DNA of 64,000 nucleotides from Lentzea albida (GCF_900111005.1 NZ_FOFV01000004.1:1-64000); one strand, 5' to 3'; shown: positions 7,442 to 15,859, counted from the stretch's first letter. Notes: generated by a model from the sequence alone, not told the origin. A program made the numbers and translations.

Positions 7442-7467
7442 TCGTGCATCTACCAAGGAGTTCAACA

Positions 7468-8838
7468 GTGGGTTGGAAGTGGAACGCAAGCAAACGCGTC
7501 GTGGCCGCCGAGTTCCGCGCGGCGCGGTGGCTGGCCAGGAACCCGGAATGGATGCTCGCGCCGTCGGCTGTCGCGGCCGGTGCCTGCACGCTCGGACCGA
7601 CGACCACCGGCTACGTGCTCGGCGGCGCGGCTGGTGCGACCGGGCTTTGGTACCGGGGTCACCCGGACTCCTTCGACACCTTGGCGGCCCCGGTACTGAG
7701 GGCCTGGCAGCGTCGGTGGTTCGGCGCCTACTCCGGGGGACGCTGGCGAGACCTTATGGACGTCCACAAGCTCACAACCGAGCACCGCCGAAAGAAGGTC
7801 ACGAACTACCCGCGCGTGGTGCGTGTCCGCTCGTACTCGCCATCGATCGACACCGTGTTGGTGAAGCTCGCCAAGGGCCAGTCACCGATGCACTTCGCCC
7901 GCCAGGCCGAAGAGCTGGCGCACGCGATCGAGGCTGAGCGCATCGCAATCGAGCTGGTGAAGCCTGGTTATGTGGCGCTCGTGGTCCAACGGGACGAACC
8001 GTTCACGGACATCATCCCGGCGCCGGACATGCCCGAGCACTCCGAAGACGTCGATCTGCGGGCGGTGCTGCTGGGTGAGGACGAGTACGGCGGCGACTGG
8101 ACCGAACCCGTGCAGGGCACGCACACCCTGACGGCGGGCGGTACCGGGTCGGGCAAGAACTCACTGGCGTTCGCCAAGCTGCGCTCGATGGCGCCGCTGA
8201 TCAGGGACGGCATCGTCCGCCTGTGGGTCTGCGACCCGAAGTACCTGGAGTTCGCGGCCATCAAGCCGATCACGGAGAACCGCTACGCCGATGACGCGGG
8301 CGATTGCCTGGAGCTGATCGAGGCCTGGGTGGATGACATGGAGCGCACCCAGAAGCGGATGCAGCGGGCGGGCTTGCGGTCGGTCCAGCCGTCGCGTGAG
8401 TATCCGCTCAACCTGCTGATCGTGGACGAGATCGGCTCCCTGGTCGCCTACCGGCCGGAGTACGCCCGAGAGATCACGGCCCTGCTGGCTCGCGGTACCT
8501 CGATGGGGCGGGCGACCAACCACGTGGCGGACGCCTACATCCAGGAACCGGATAAGGACACGCTGAAGATCCGGGACCTGTTCCCCAACCGCGTGTGCCT
8601 GCGGGCCACCTCGCCGACGCACCCAGACATGGTGCTGGGTGAGGGTGCACGCGAACGAGGCGCCATCGCCGATCAAATCCCCGCCGTGCCCGAAACGGCC
8701 GGCATCGGCTACCGCACCGACGAACGCTCTCGCGTCCCTCGTCGGGTCCGTGCGGCGTACACGACGGACGACAACATCCGCGAACTCGTGGAGTTCGTCC
8801 GCAACGGACAGACCGGCTCCATCCGCTCGATCGCCTGA
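7468..8838 (+). CDS. FtsK/SpoIIIE-type conjugal transfer ATPase (TraB/TraSA)
   Basis: 456 residues from GTG 7468, chosen because AAGGAG lies seven bases upstream. Residues 25-70 hold two short hydrophobic stretches (membrane anchor). The motor domain has Walker A GGTGSGKN at 224-231 and Walker B NLLIVDEIGSL near 312-322. The N after the Walker A lysine replaces the usual S/T; in TraB proteins this place is variable and the next residue is S. TraB-type motors move double-stranded plasmid DNA between mycelia without a relaxase. The gene is followed by the spread-type genes, as in pSAM2 and pMEA elements. A double-stranded transfer mechanism is inferred from the family. Confidence 0.88.
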   Translation: MGWKWNASKRVVAAEFRAARWLARNPEWMLAPSAVAAGACTLGPTTTGYVLGGAAGATGLWYRGHPDSFDTLAAPVLRAWQRRWFGAYSGGRWRDLMDVHKLTTEHRRKKVTNYPRVVRVRSYSPSIDTVLVKLAKGQSPMHFARQAEELAHAIEAERIAIELVKPGYVALVVQRDEPFTDIIPAPDMPEHSEDVDLRAVLLGEDEYGGDWTEPVQGTHTLTAGGTGSGKNSLAFAKLRSMAPLIRDGIVRLWVCDPKYLEFAAIKPITENRYADDAGDCLELIEAWVDDMERTQKRMQRAGLRSVQPSREYPLNLLIVDEIGSLVAYRPEYAREITALLARGTSMGRATNHVADAYIQEPDKDTLKIRDLFPNRVCLRATSPTHPDMVLGEGARERGAIADQIPAVPETAGIGYRTDERSRVPRRVRAAYTTDDNIRELVEFVRNGQTGSIRSIA

Positions 8839-8886
8839 CCTTCTTTCATCCCAACGCTTTTCGCCACTAATCGTGGAGGTCTTGTC

Positions 8887-9351
8887 ATGCCCGAAAACAG
8901 CGCACCTCGACGCCTGGACGGCCTGCTCCGCTCGATCCGCGGCCACATCCGCACGCTCGGCCTGCCCCGTCCGGACCGCCTGGTCATCTCCACGCCGTCC
9001 GGCTCGGTGCACGCCGAGTTCACCTCTGGCACCGCGCCTGACCGGCTCGCGTGCCTGCTGGTCTGGGCGGCCTCGCTGCACGGTGTCGAGCTGACCTGGT
9101 CGCTGCAAGCCGCGGGAACTCTGTCGGTCGCGGCGACCGGACGGACCGGCTCCGGAATCACGCTGGGGCTGGCCGCGTCGGCCTCGGTGGTCGAGCTGGG
9201 CGGCAAGCTCAAGTCCAACTCGGCGGCAGTGCTCGCGAACGCCTTCCGGCTCTCCGCGTGCACGCCGGAACAGGTCACCTTCGATGAGGTCGCCCAGGTC
9301 GTCCAGGCCGCGCGTCGTAGCCCGTCCTCGCCGTTGGCGGTGGCCGCGTGA
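8887..9351 (+). CDS. AICE hypothetical protein
   Basis: 154 residues from ATG with GGAGG ten bases upstream. The central part alternates short beta strands and helices (RLVISTPSGSVHAEFTSG, CLLVWAASLHGVELTW, SGITLGLAASASVVELG) and resembles nothing I can name. Its stop overlaps the GTG of the WhiB gene (GTGA), so the two are translationally coupled, probably as part of the transfer operon. Confidence 0.65.
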   Translation: MPENSAPRRLDGLLRSIRGHIRTLGLPRPDRLVISTPSGSVHAEFTSGTAPDRLACLLVWAASLHGVELTWSLQAAGTLSVAATGRTGSGITLGLAASASVVELGGKLKSNSAAVLANAFRLSACTPEQVTFDEVAQVVQAARRSPSSPLAVAA

Positions 9352-9662
9352 ACACCGAACCGCACGGCTACCGCGTGCTGATGAAGCTCTTGTTCGGCGG
9401 TGAACCGCCTGCCTGGCGCGAACAGGCCGCCTGCTCCGACACCGATCCGACTCTGTTCCACACGCCCAGTCGGACGGCCGCTGCCAAGGCGGTGTGCGCC
9501 TCCTGCCCGGTACTCGCTGAGTGCCGTGAGAACCAGCTGAGTTGGGAAGCGAACGGCCCCGCTCGGTACCGAGACAACGCCTTCGGCGTCGTGGGCGGCC
9601 TGTCCGGCGCCGAACGCCGCCGCATCCACTACCCGCCCAGGAACGCAAAGGACGTGGCCTGA
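9348..9662 (+). CDS. WhiB-like iron-sulfur regulator on the AICE
   Basis: 104 residues from GTG. Four cysteines suit a 4Fe-4S cluster: C29 in REQAACSD, then C50 and C53 in VCASCPVLAEC, and C59. GVVGGLSGAERR is the family's G-[VI]-x-G-G turn followed by a basic stretch. Wbl proteins bind sigma-A region 4 and act as redox- or NO-responsive transcription factors. An element-borne copy inside the transfer operon could tie conjugation to host development or redox state. It is coupled to both neighbours (GTGA before, TGATG after). Confidence 0.88.
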   Translation: MNTEPHGYRVLMKLLFGGEPPAWREQAACSDTDPTLFHTPSRTAAAKAVCASCPVLAECRENQLSWEANGPARYRDNAFGVVGGLSGAERRRIHYPPRNAKDVA

Positions 9663-9847
9663 TGAAGCTCGTACTCGCCGTCCCGGTCAACCTCCGCAGC
9701 TTCGCCCGTGCCGCTCACATCGTGCTCGCCGCTGCCGCCTCGCTGCTGTGCATGTACCTGCTGTTCGGCCTCGTTGGGCTCCTGGTGCTCGTTGCCGAAC
9801 TGCTCTGGCTCGGGACCCTGCTCCGCAAGGCCGCATACGGGAAGTAG
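9662..9847 (+). CDS. 61-residue membrane protein (spread-type)
   Basis: ATG overlaps the WhiB stop (TGATG). The peptide has two adjoining hydrophobic stretches (ARAAHIVLAAAASLLCMYLL and FGLVGLLVLVAELLWLG) and a short basic end. Small two-helix membrane proteins of this kind are encoded next to spd genes in actinomycete conjugative elements. A role in intramycelial spread is inferred from position. Confidence 0.65.
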   Translation: MKLVLAVPVNLRSFARAAHIVLAAAASLLCMYLLFGLVGLLVLVAELLWLGTLLRKAAYGK

Positions 9848-9855
9848 GTGGCCTG

Positions 9856-10638
9856 GTGCCCGAGAAGTCCAAGCACACCAAAGAAAACGAGTCCTCCGAA
9901 CCTCGCGAGACTCGGACCGTTCGGCGCCTGCGGGCGCAGCTCGATGAGGCGCAGGACATCCACCAGCTCGCCGCGAACCCCTTGCTGACGGCCGTGCGGG
10001 CAGACCGCTTCCGGGTCTCGGTGACGCGCTCCATGTGGTGCTTCATGACGTGCGGCCTCGCCTTCACCGCAACCGGCGTCCAAGCCTTTCTCTCCGGGCA
10101 TCTCGGGCCGTCTGACCCGATGTGGTGGGGCGCGTGGCTCGTGGAACCGGCCTTCGCCGGAATCCTGATCACGCTCCTGCGGTGGGAAGCGCAGATGCTC
10201 TCTCACGGTCTGGCGGTCGATGACCGGCCCGTCAAGTGGCTCAAGCGGGTGCTGCTCGGGGCCACGCTCGTCACCAACGTGTGGTCGTCCCTGCGGCCTC
10301 CAGACGGGCAGATCAACGCCGGGATGGTGTTCCTCCACCTCGTGATCCCGCTCGTGGTGTTCCTGCTGGCCGAAGTCATGCCGGTCATTCAGCAGCGCTG
10401 CAACGCCGCGCGTGATCTGGCCGCTCAGGTCGTCGCTCCCGCTTCCAACAACCCTGTTGCTGCCCTGGCACCCACTCGGACTGCCCTGCGGCTTCCTGGA
10501 CACCTCCAGGGCGCGTTGGACGCCAAGGCGAACGAGGTCCGCAACCAAGGCCGTGCGCTGACCGCGCAGGACGTCCAGGACGCGCTCAACGTGCCTGCGG
10601 ACTACGCAGAACGCATCGCCGCACAGCTTGCGGCCTGA
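9856..10638 (+). CDS. Four-helix membrane protein, SpdB-like
   Basis: 260 residues from GTG 9856 (AGGTGG just upstream). A charged N-terminus (about 55 residues) precedes four hydrophobic segments: MWCFMTCGLAFTATGVQAFL, MWWGAWLVEPAFAGILITLL, VLLGATLVTNVWS and GMVFLHLVIPLVVFLLAEV. The C-terminal 75 residues are soluble and helical. This matches Spd/DUF2637-type proteins of AICEs, which help spread of the element through septa. It is the last gene before a strong terminator, so it closes the transfer operon. Confidence 0.75.
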   Translation: MPEKSKHTKENESSEPRETRTVRRLRAQLDEAQDIHQLAANPLLTAVRADRFRVSVTRSMWCFMTCGLAFTATGVQAFLSGHLGPSDPMWWGAWLVEPAFAGILITLLRWEAQMLSHGLAVDDRPVKWLKRVLLGATLVTNVWSSLRPPDGQINAGMVFLHLVIPLVVFLLAEVMPVIQQRCNAARDLAAQVVAPASNNPVAALAPTRTALRLPGHLQGALDAKANEVRNQGRALTAQDVQDALNVPADYAERIAAQLAA

Positions 10639-10653
10639 CCTATCTCGATCTAC

Positions 10654-10694
10654 GCGGGGCATGACCAGAACACCGGTCGTGCCCCGCCTTTTCG
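10654..10694 (+). terminator. Rho-independent terminator between spd-like gene and rep
   Basis: GCGGGGCATGACC (10654-10666) pairs with GGTCGTGCCCCGC (10675-10687) with one G-U pair, an 8-base loop, then CTTTTCG. It separates the transfer operon from rep-xis-int. Confidence 0.8.
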
Positions 10695-10722
10695 TTTCTG
10701 CACAACGGAAGGAGCGTCATCC

Positions 10723-12063
10723 GTGCTCACTCTGGAAGACCGCATCTCCGCGCGCGTCAAGGCGGTCGACTTCCGGGCGTGGCGAGACCGGGTGACCGCA
10801 ATCGGTGGTTGCGCCGCGCCCATCCGGCTGTCCGGCGCCTTCCAACTCCAGGACCTCAACGGCGGCGTGATCGAACACATCGGCGGGGACGTCATGGTCC
10901 CGTGCGGCAACCGCCGAGAGTCGGTCTGCCCCGCCTGCTCCGACCGGTACGCGGCCGACGCCTACCACCTGATGCACGCGGGCCTGGCCGGTGGCAGCAA
11001 GGGCGTTCCCGCGGACGTCTCCGAGAAGCCTCGGGTGTTCGCCACACTCACCGCGCCGTCGTTCGGGCCGGTCCACAACCGACCAACCACCACGTCGGGC
11101 AAGGTCCGGCCCTGCACGGGCTGCGGCGAATGGCACCACGGCGACGATCCCCGCCTCGGTGGCGCCGTCGACCCCGCCACCTACGACTACACCGGCGCGG
11201 TGCTCTGGCAGGCACACGCGGGCAAGCTGTGGCATCGGTTCACCATCGCCCTGCGCCGCAAGCTCGCTGGCGCGGCCGGCCTGAAGGTCTCCGAGTTCAA
11301 GCACCACGCCCGGCTCTCGTACGCCAAGGTCGCCGAATACCAGCGGCGAGGCCTCGTCCACTTCCACGCGGTCGTTCGCGTCGACGGACCGGACGGCTCA
11401 CACGACCCCACCCCGGCGTGGGCCACGGCCGAACTGCTCGGCGACTGCATCAAGGCCGCGGCTCGCTCGGTCGGGATCGACACCACGCGGCCAGACGGCT
11501 CGACGCTGCGCCTCCTCTGGGGCGAACAGGTCGACACCAGGGGCATTCGGGCGGCCAACGCCTCCCAGGTGGAGGACGAGTTCGGGGAGATCAGTGAGGC
11601 CCGGTTGGCGGGCTACGTCGCCAAGTACGCCACCAAGGGCACAGGAGCGAAAGACACGGCGGAACGGCCGATCCGCTCCCAGCTGGACATCGACGTCCTA
11701 CACATCTCCGAGCACCACCGGCGGATGGTGCAGACCGCCTGGGACCTCGGTGGCCTAGCCGACTTCGAGGAACTGAACCTGCGCAAGTGGGCGCACATGC
11801 TCGGGTTCCGCGGCCACTTCCTCACGAAGTCCAAGCACTACTCGACCACGTTCCGCGCCATTCGCGAGGAACGCCGCACTTTCCGCACTCGCGAGATGTT
11901 CGAACGCCTCGACCTCGACCCGGACGCCGTGATCGTCGTCAACGACTGGCAGTACGCCGGGTCCGGCTACGACAACGACGCGGAACGCGAGCTCGCAGCC
12001 GGCATCGCCGAGCGGGTCCGAGCTCAACGCCTGCGCAAGTACGAAAGGGAGGTAGCGGCATGA
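10723..12063 (+). CDS. Rolling-circle replication initiator, RepSA-like
   Basis: 446 residues from GTG with GGAAGGAG nine bases upstream. Zinc-ligand-like cysteines occur at VPCGNRRESVCPACSDRY and RPCTGCGEWHHG. The HUH motif is GLVHFHAVV (H213, H215) and the catalytic tyrosine motif is GYVAKYATKG (Y298, Y302). These are the metal-binding and nicking residues of RepSA-family initiators, which nick the origin for rolling-circle replication of the excised circle. Its end overlaps the excisionase (ATGA), so rep, xis and int form one coupled unit as in pSAM2. Confidence 0.9.
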   Translation: MLTLEDRISARVKAVDFRAWRDRVTAIGGCAAPIRLSGAFQLQDLNGGVIEHIGGDVMVPCGNRRESVCPACSDRYAADAYHLMHAGLAGGSKGVPADVSEKPRVFATLTAPSFGPVHNRPTTTSGKVRPCTGCGEWHHGDDPRLGGAVDPATYDYTGAVLWQAHAGKLWHRFTIALRRKLAGAAGLKVSEFKHHARLSYAKVAEYQRRGLVHFHAVVRVDGPDGSHDPTPAWATAELLGDCIKAAARSVGIDTTRPDGSTLRLLWGEQVDTRGIRAANASQVEDEFGEISEARLAGYVAKYATKGTGAKDTAERPIRSQLDIDVLHISEHHRRMVQTAWDLGGLADFEELNLRKWAHMLGFRGHFLTKSKHYSTTFRAIREERRTFRTREMFERLDLDPDAVIVVNDWQYAGSGYDNDAERELAAGIAERVRAQRLRKYEREVAA

Positions 12064-12242
12064 GTGAGCAACTGTGGGACGTCGGCCAAGTCGCCGCGTA
12101 CCTCCGGGTCACCGTGGCCACGGTCTACGGCTGGCGAACCAAGAAGTACGGCCCCAAGGGTCGACGCGTCGGCAAGCACGTCCGGTGGGACCCGGACGAG
12201 GTTCGGGCCTGGTACCTCGCGCAACCGGCGGAGGTGGCGTGA
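12060..12242 (+). CDS. xis: Excisionase, MerR/Xis-type helix-turn-helix
   Basis: 60 residues; ATG overlaps the rep stop. The whole protein is one winged helix: LWDVGQVAAYLRVTVATVYGW, then a basic loop (GPKGRRVGKHVRW) and DPDEVRAWYL. This is the standard AICE Xis, which bends attL/attR DNA so the integrase can excise the element. Its stop overlaps the integrase start (TGATG). Confidence 0.9.
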   Translation: MSEQLWDVGQVAAYLRVTVATVYGWRTKKYGPKGRRVGKHVRWDPDEVRAWYLAQPAEVA

Positions 12243-13465
12243 TGGGCCACGTACAGGACCGGTGGTTCACCACTGTCAAGGACCCGAACAACCCCAAGAA
12301 GACCGTGCAGCAACCAACTTCGCGTTGCGGTGTTGGGAAGCGCTACCGGGCTCGGGTGATCGGGCCTGACGGCGGCGAGATCTCCGAGAGCTTCGCAGAC
12401 GGTCAGGACAAGGCAGCTCAGGAGTGGATCAACACCACCGAAGCGAAGATCACGCTCGGCATCTACGAAGCTCCACAAGCTTCCAAGAAGTCGAAGGGGA
12501 TGCCTGACCTGAAGTCGTTCGCGTCGGACTACGTCGCTGACCACGACATGGATGAGGCCTCACGCGAGGTGCTGGAGATGAGGTTCAGGAAGCACATCTT
12601 TCCGCACCTCGGAGAGAAGCCGCTCGATGAGATTAACGCGTCGGCTCTGAGGTCGTGGGACAGCAAGCTCCGCAAGGACAAGCTGTCGGACCAGTACCGG
12701 CACACGCTGTTCATGAACCTGTCGGCGGTCCTGAACGCTGCTGTCGATGATGAGGTGATCGACAAGAACCCGTGTGAGGGCAAGTCGGTCAAGAAGCCGA
12801 AGCCGACCAAGAAGAAGGTCGTGCCGTGGCCGGCCGCCCGCGTCTCGGCCGTTCGACGGGGCTTGCCCGAGCGCTTTCGAGTCGGGACGGACCTCGGTGC
12901 AGGGCTCGGTATGCGCCAGGGTGAGTGCTTCGGGGTCGCGGTGGAGGACATCGACCGCGAGGGGCGAGAAGTGCACATCGTCCGGCAGCTCAAGACCGTG
13001 AGGAACACGCTCGTCTTCGCGTTGCCCAAGAACAAGAAGACCCGCAGTGTGCCGCTTCCGGACCACGTCGAACGCACGATCGACGAACACATCGAGCGGT
13101 TCCCGCCGATCCGAATCACTCTGCCGTGGGAAACGCCAGACGGTCCGCTGGTGACAGTCGAGCTGATCATGACGTCGATGAGGGGGCTCCCGATCCGGGC
13201 GAACGACTTCGACCGGAACTACTGGAAGCCCGCGCTCGTCGGGGCTGGGGTGCCCGCAGGTCGTTACGAGAACGGCATGCACGACCTGCGCCACCTGTAC
13301 GCCTCGGTCCTGCTCGACGGCGGCGAGTCGATCAAGACCGTGTCGGAACTGCTCGGGCACGCGGACCCCGCGTTCACCCTTGCGACCTACACGCACCTGA
13401 TCCCCGAGAACATCCCTCGGACCAAGGGCGTGATTGACGGGTTCCTGAGCCAACTCCGCGGCTGA
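12242..13465 (+). CDS. int: Tyrosine integrase of the AICE
   Basis: 407 residues. An N-terminal arm-binding region (about 1-90) and a SAM-like core-binding region (about 90-195) precede the catalytic domain. Catalytic residues are R225 (GMRQGE), H347 and R350 (HDLRH), H373 (LGHADP) and Y383 (ATYTHL). In this family it inserts the circle at a host site, usually the 3' end of a tRNA gene. No tRNA 3' end is recognisable in the 118 bases between its stop and the next terminator, so the site type is unknown. Confidence 0.93.
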   Translation: MGHVQDRWFTTVKDPNNPKKTVQQPTSRCGVGKRYRARVIGPDGGEISESFADGQDKAAQEWINTTEAKITLGIYEAPQASKKSKGMPDLKSFASDYVADHDMDEASREVLEMRFRKHIFPHLGEKPLDEINASALRSWDSKLRKDKLSDQYRHTLFMNLSAVLNAAVDDEVIDKNPCEGKSVKKPKPTKKKVVPWPAARVSAVRRGLPERFRVGTDLGAGLGMRQGECFGVAVEDIDREGREVHIVRQLKTVRNTLVFALPKNKKTRSVPLPDHVERTIDEHIERFPPIRITLPWETPDGPLVTVELIMTSMRGLPIRANDFDRNYWKPALVGAGVPAGRYENGMHDLRHLYASVLLDGGESIKTVSELLGHADPAFTLATYTHLIPENIPRTKGVIDGFLSQLRG

Positions 13466-13583
13466 CGGCCCGGAGACGGCCCAAGCCTCCGCCAGGACCC
13501 GTAAGTGCAGGTCAAGGCAGGTTCCCGGACAAATCGACAAGATCTTCTGGGAGACCAAGCAGGGCTGAGCCCTTTGCTTTGTG

Positions 13584-13635
13584 AACGACGCTGACCAGCG
13601 AAGACCTCTTTCGCCGGTCAGCGTCGTTTCTTTTT
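13584..13635. terminator. Strong bidirectional terminator at the element-chromosome junction
   Basis: AACGACGCTGACC (13584-13596) and GGTCAGCGTCGTT (13616-13628) form a perfect 13-bp stem, with an inner GCGAA/TTCGC, followed by TCTTTTT. It separates the integrase (plus) from the convergent methyltransferase (minus). Confidence 0.85.
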
Positions 13636-13638
13636 GGG

Positions 13639-14373
13639 TCAGGCGGCTTCCAGGACGAAGAACACGAAGCTCAGGAAGGCCCCGTTCGGGAACTCCGCCA
13701 TCTCGTCGGGGAAGAGCTCACGGGCCTCCGGCGCCGCGGGCGGCTCGCTGATGACGGCCGTGCGGAAGCCCGCAGCGGTGAAGGCGTCCGTCATCGCGTG
13801 CAGAGGCCGGTGCCAGTAGGTGAGCGTGGCCTTCTGACCGTTGAAGTCGTACTCGTCGGTCCATTTGGTGGTCGCGAAGTAGTTGGCCTTGCGATTGATG
13901 AGCGGGAGCAGGAGCGGGTGGTTGACGGCCATGATCAGCCGGCCACCGGGCTTCAGCACCCGCCGCAGCTCGGCCAGCGGTGACGCCCAGTCCTCCAGGT
14001 AGTGCAGGACCAGGGCGGCGACGCAGTCGTCGAACGCGGCGTCGGGGTACGGCAGCGGCTGACTGATGTCCGCCACCCGCAGGTCCGCGTCGTCGCCGAG
14101 GCGTTGCCGGGCCAGCTCCACCATCTTCGCGCTGCGGTCGAAGCCTGCCACGACGGCGCCCTTGTCGCGCAGCGCCTTGGACGTGGGGCCGGAGCCGCAC
14201 CCGGCGTCCAGGATCCGCCGGCCGGTGACGTCGCCGGCCAGGTTCACGATCGCGGGCAGGGTGTAGTACGCGTTGAGGAGGCTGGTCTCGTTCACGGCCG
14301 CGTACCCCTCGGCGAAGAGGTCGTAGTCGTTCTCCACGGCGACGTCGGTGGAACTCCGGGTTTCGGAAGACAT
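13639..14373 (-). CDS. Class I SAM-dependent methyltransferase
   Basis: 244 residues. Motif I is ILDAGCGSG (near residues 54-62), followed by the acidic ribose-binding FDRSAKM, the DDCVAALVLHYLEDW segment, and motif IV-like LKPGGRLIMAVNHP. This is the UbiE/Methyltransf_11 fold. The substrate is not evident; close relatives in actinomycetes are annotated only as methyltransferases. It ends five bases after the terminator that closes the integrated element and is transcribed away from the arsenic genes' start, as a single gene. Confidence 0.85.
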   Translation of the reverse strand: MSSETRSSTDVAVENDYDLFAEGYAAVNETSLLNAYYTLPAIVNLAGDVTGRRILDAGCGSGPTSKALRDKGAVVAGFDRSAKMVELARQRLGDDADLRVADISQPLPYPDAAFDDCVAALVLHYLEDWASPLAELRRVLKPGGRLIMAVNHPLLLPLINRKANYFATTKWTDEYDFNGQKATLTYWHRPLHAMTDAFTAAGFRTAVISEPPAAPEARELFPDEMAEFPNGAFLSFVFFVLEAA

Positions 14374-14411
14374 GTCGCCATACTGCCGACTTGTCGATCA
14401 GCGGTGCCGTT

Positions 14412-15008
14412 CTACAGCCCGAAGGCGCCGCCCTCCACGAGGATGAGCACGCCGATCCCGATCAGCACCACGGGCAGGACGACGTGCCCCCACCTCGACA
14501 GCACCGCGGCGACGGCCGGGCGCGTGGCGAAGAACCGGCCCGCCGCGACCCACACGGCGACCAGGACCAGGAACACGGTCACGTAGACCGCCATGCCACC
14601 TGGCCCAGAGGTGGCGAACACCGGCACGTAGACGCCGATGTTGTCGCCGCCGTTGGCGAAGGTGACGGCGGCGACGGCCAGAGCCGTCGGACCGCCGCCC
14701 TCCGCGTTCCGCTCCTCGTCGGGGTCGTTGCGGTGCCTCCACGCCTGGACGGCGGCCTTGACGCCGAGCGCCAGGGGCAGCAGACCGAGGTACGGGACGG
14801 CCGCCTCCGGCAGGAACGTCGCGCCGAAAGCCGCTGCGACGGCGACCGCGAGGATGCCCGCGAAACCGAAGTACTGGCCGAGCGCGATGGTGCGGGTCGT
14901 GCCGCGGTGGCCGGCGCCTTGGGCGAAGAACAGCGCCAGGATCACGATGTCGTCGACGTTGGTGACGGCGAACAGTCCTGCCGCCCTGCCGATCGTGCCC
15001 ACATCCAT
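14412..15008 (-). CDS. cadD: CadD-family cadmium resistance transporter
   Basis: 198 residues, about six membrane segments. The signature starts at the N-terminus (LFAVTNVDDIVILALFFAQ) and is repeated internally (AVAAVTFANGGDNIGVYVPV), as in LysE-superfamily CadD exporters where the paired acidic DD/GDN motifs line the path. Start ATG 15008 lies 20 bases after the arsM stop, so it is co-transcribed with arsM. Export of Cd(II) or a related soft metal is inferred from the family. Its company suggests the unit answers mixed metal stress. Confidence 0.85.
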   Translation of the reverse strand: MDVGTIGRAAGLFAVTNVDDIVILALFFAQGAGHRGTTRTIALGQYFGFAGILAVAVAAAFGATFLPEAAVPYLGLLPLALGVKAAVQAWRHRNDPDEERNAEGGGPTALAVAAVTFANGGDNIGVYVPVFATSGPGGMAVYVTVFLVLVAVWVAAGRFFATRPAVAAVLSRWGHVVLPVVLIGIGVLILVEGGAFGL

Positions 15009-15028
15009 GATCAACGATTGCACAGACC

Positions 15029-15781
15029 TCAGCGGCCGGGCTTGACCGCACGGACGATCGCGGAGTGCATCCCGTCCGCCACCTCGTGGGTCGGCGTGAT
15101 CTCCACGCCTGTGAAGCCCGCCGCCTCGAGGCCTTCCCGGTACTCGGTGAACGACAGCGCCCCGGCGATGCACCCGACGTAGCTGCCGCGCTCGGCCCGC
15201 TGCCCTGGCGTCAGGTCGTCGTCGGAGACGACATCCGAGACACCGATCCGGCCACCGGGCTTGAGGACGCGGAACGTCTCGGCGAACACGGCGGGCTTGT
15301 CGGTCGACAGGTTGATCACGCAGTTGGAGATCACGACGTCGATCGTGCCGGCGGGCAACGGGATCGCCTCGATGTCGCCCTTCAGGAACTCGACGTTCGT
15401 CACGCCCGCCTTGGCGGTGTTGGCCAACGCCAGGGCCAGCATCTCCTCGGTCATGTCGAGGCCGTAGGCCTTGCCGGTCGGGCCGACGCGGCGGGCGGAG
15501 AGCAGGACGTCGATCCCGCCTCCGGAACCGAGGTCCAGGACGCGCTCGCCCTCGTTCAGCTCGGCGACGGCGGTCGGGTTGCCGCACCCGAGCGAGGCCG
15601 CGACGGCCTCGGCCGGCAGGGCTTCGCGGTCGTCGGCGGCGTAGAGGGTCGAGCCGAAGTTCTCGTCGGTCTCGATCGGCTGGGGTCCACAACACGCCGT
15701 GCCGCCGTCGGTCACCTTCACGGCTGCCGCGGCGTAGCGCTGGCGCACGACCTCCCGCAGGTCGGTTGACGACTCGCTCAT
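15029..15781 (-). CDS. arsM: Arsenite S-adenosylmethionine methyltransferase
   Basis: 250 residues. SAM motif VLDLGSGGGIDVLLSA lies near 81-96. Cysteines C66 (SLGCGNP), C154 (ISNCVINLS) and C204 (YVGCIAGAL) sit in the order and with the 50-residue last spacing of the three As(III)-binding cysteines of ArsM enzymes; CC at 30-31 adds the usual N-terminal pair. The enzyme methylates As(III) to methylated, volatile forms. It is divergent from arsR, with a perfect inverted repeat in the 78-bp gap. All key residues are present. Confidence 0.93.
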   Translation of the reverse strand: MSESSTDLREVVRQRYAAAAVKVTDGGTACCGPQPIETDENFGSTLYAADDREALPAEAVAASLGCGNPTAVAELNEGERVLDLGSGGGIDVLLSARRVGPTGKAYGLDMTEEMLALALANTAKAGVTNVEFLKGDIEAIPLPAGTIDVVISNCVINLSTDKPAVFAETFRVLKPGGRIGVSDVVSDDDLTPGQRAERGSYVGCIAGALSFTEYREGLEAAGFTGVEITPTHEVADGMHSAIVRAVKPGR

Positions 15782-15798
15782 CTCTGCCCCTCACGTCG

Positions 15799-15822
15799 TT
15801 GTATCGATGTCGATCGATACAA
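15799..15822. promoter_or_regulatory. ArsR operator between arsM and arsR
   Basis: TTGTATCGA-tgtcga-TCGATACAA is a perfect 9-bp inverted repeat with a 6-base spacer, typical in size and A+T content for ArsR/SmtB-family operators. A second small dyad, GTTC-GAA-GAAC, lies at 15835-15845. One site could control both directions. Confidence 0.75.
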
Positions 15823-15859
15823 CCTTGCGCCTTGGTTCGAAGAACGTCAAGATAGAAGC

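Larger units (their letters stand above)
5022..13465 (+). mobile_element. pSAM2-type actinomycete integrative and conjugative element (core)
   Basis: Modules in order: small unknown genes; GntR repressor opposite an SCO3933-like activator; three small genes; TraB-type motor; hypothetical; WhiB; spread-type membrane proteins; terminator; rep-xis-int. All the functions needed for excision, rolling-circle replication and double-stranded transfer are present and intact. The right end lies between 13465 and about 13640. The left end is not resolved; the XRE/TPR, HEPN-like and DUF262 genes (0.5-4.8 kb) are probably cargo or neighbouring accessory DNA. Confidence 0.85.

Noticed and set aside
8161..9690. 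A 509-residue open frame on the minus strand opposite the transfer genes
   Set aside because: Composition is Arg/Gly/Pro-rich shadow coding typical of high-GC DNA. The opposite strand has real genes with motifs and ribosome binding sites.
13466..13583. A tRNA 3' end as the attachment core next to the integrase
   Set aside because: No T-arm/acceptor arrangement or CCA end fits. A string resembling GGTTC near 13519 does not pair as a T-arm.
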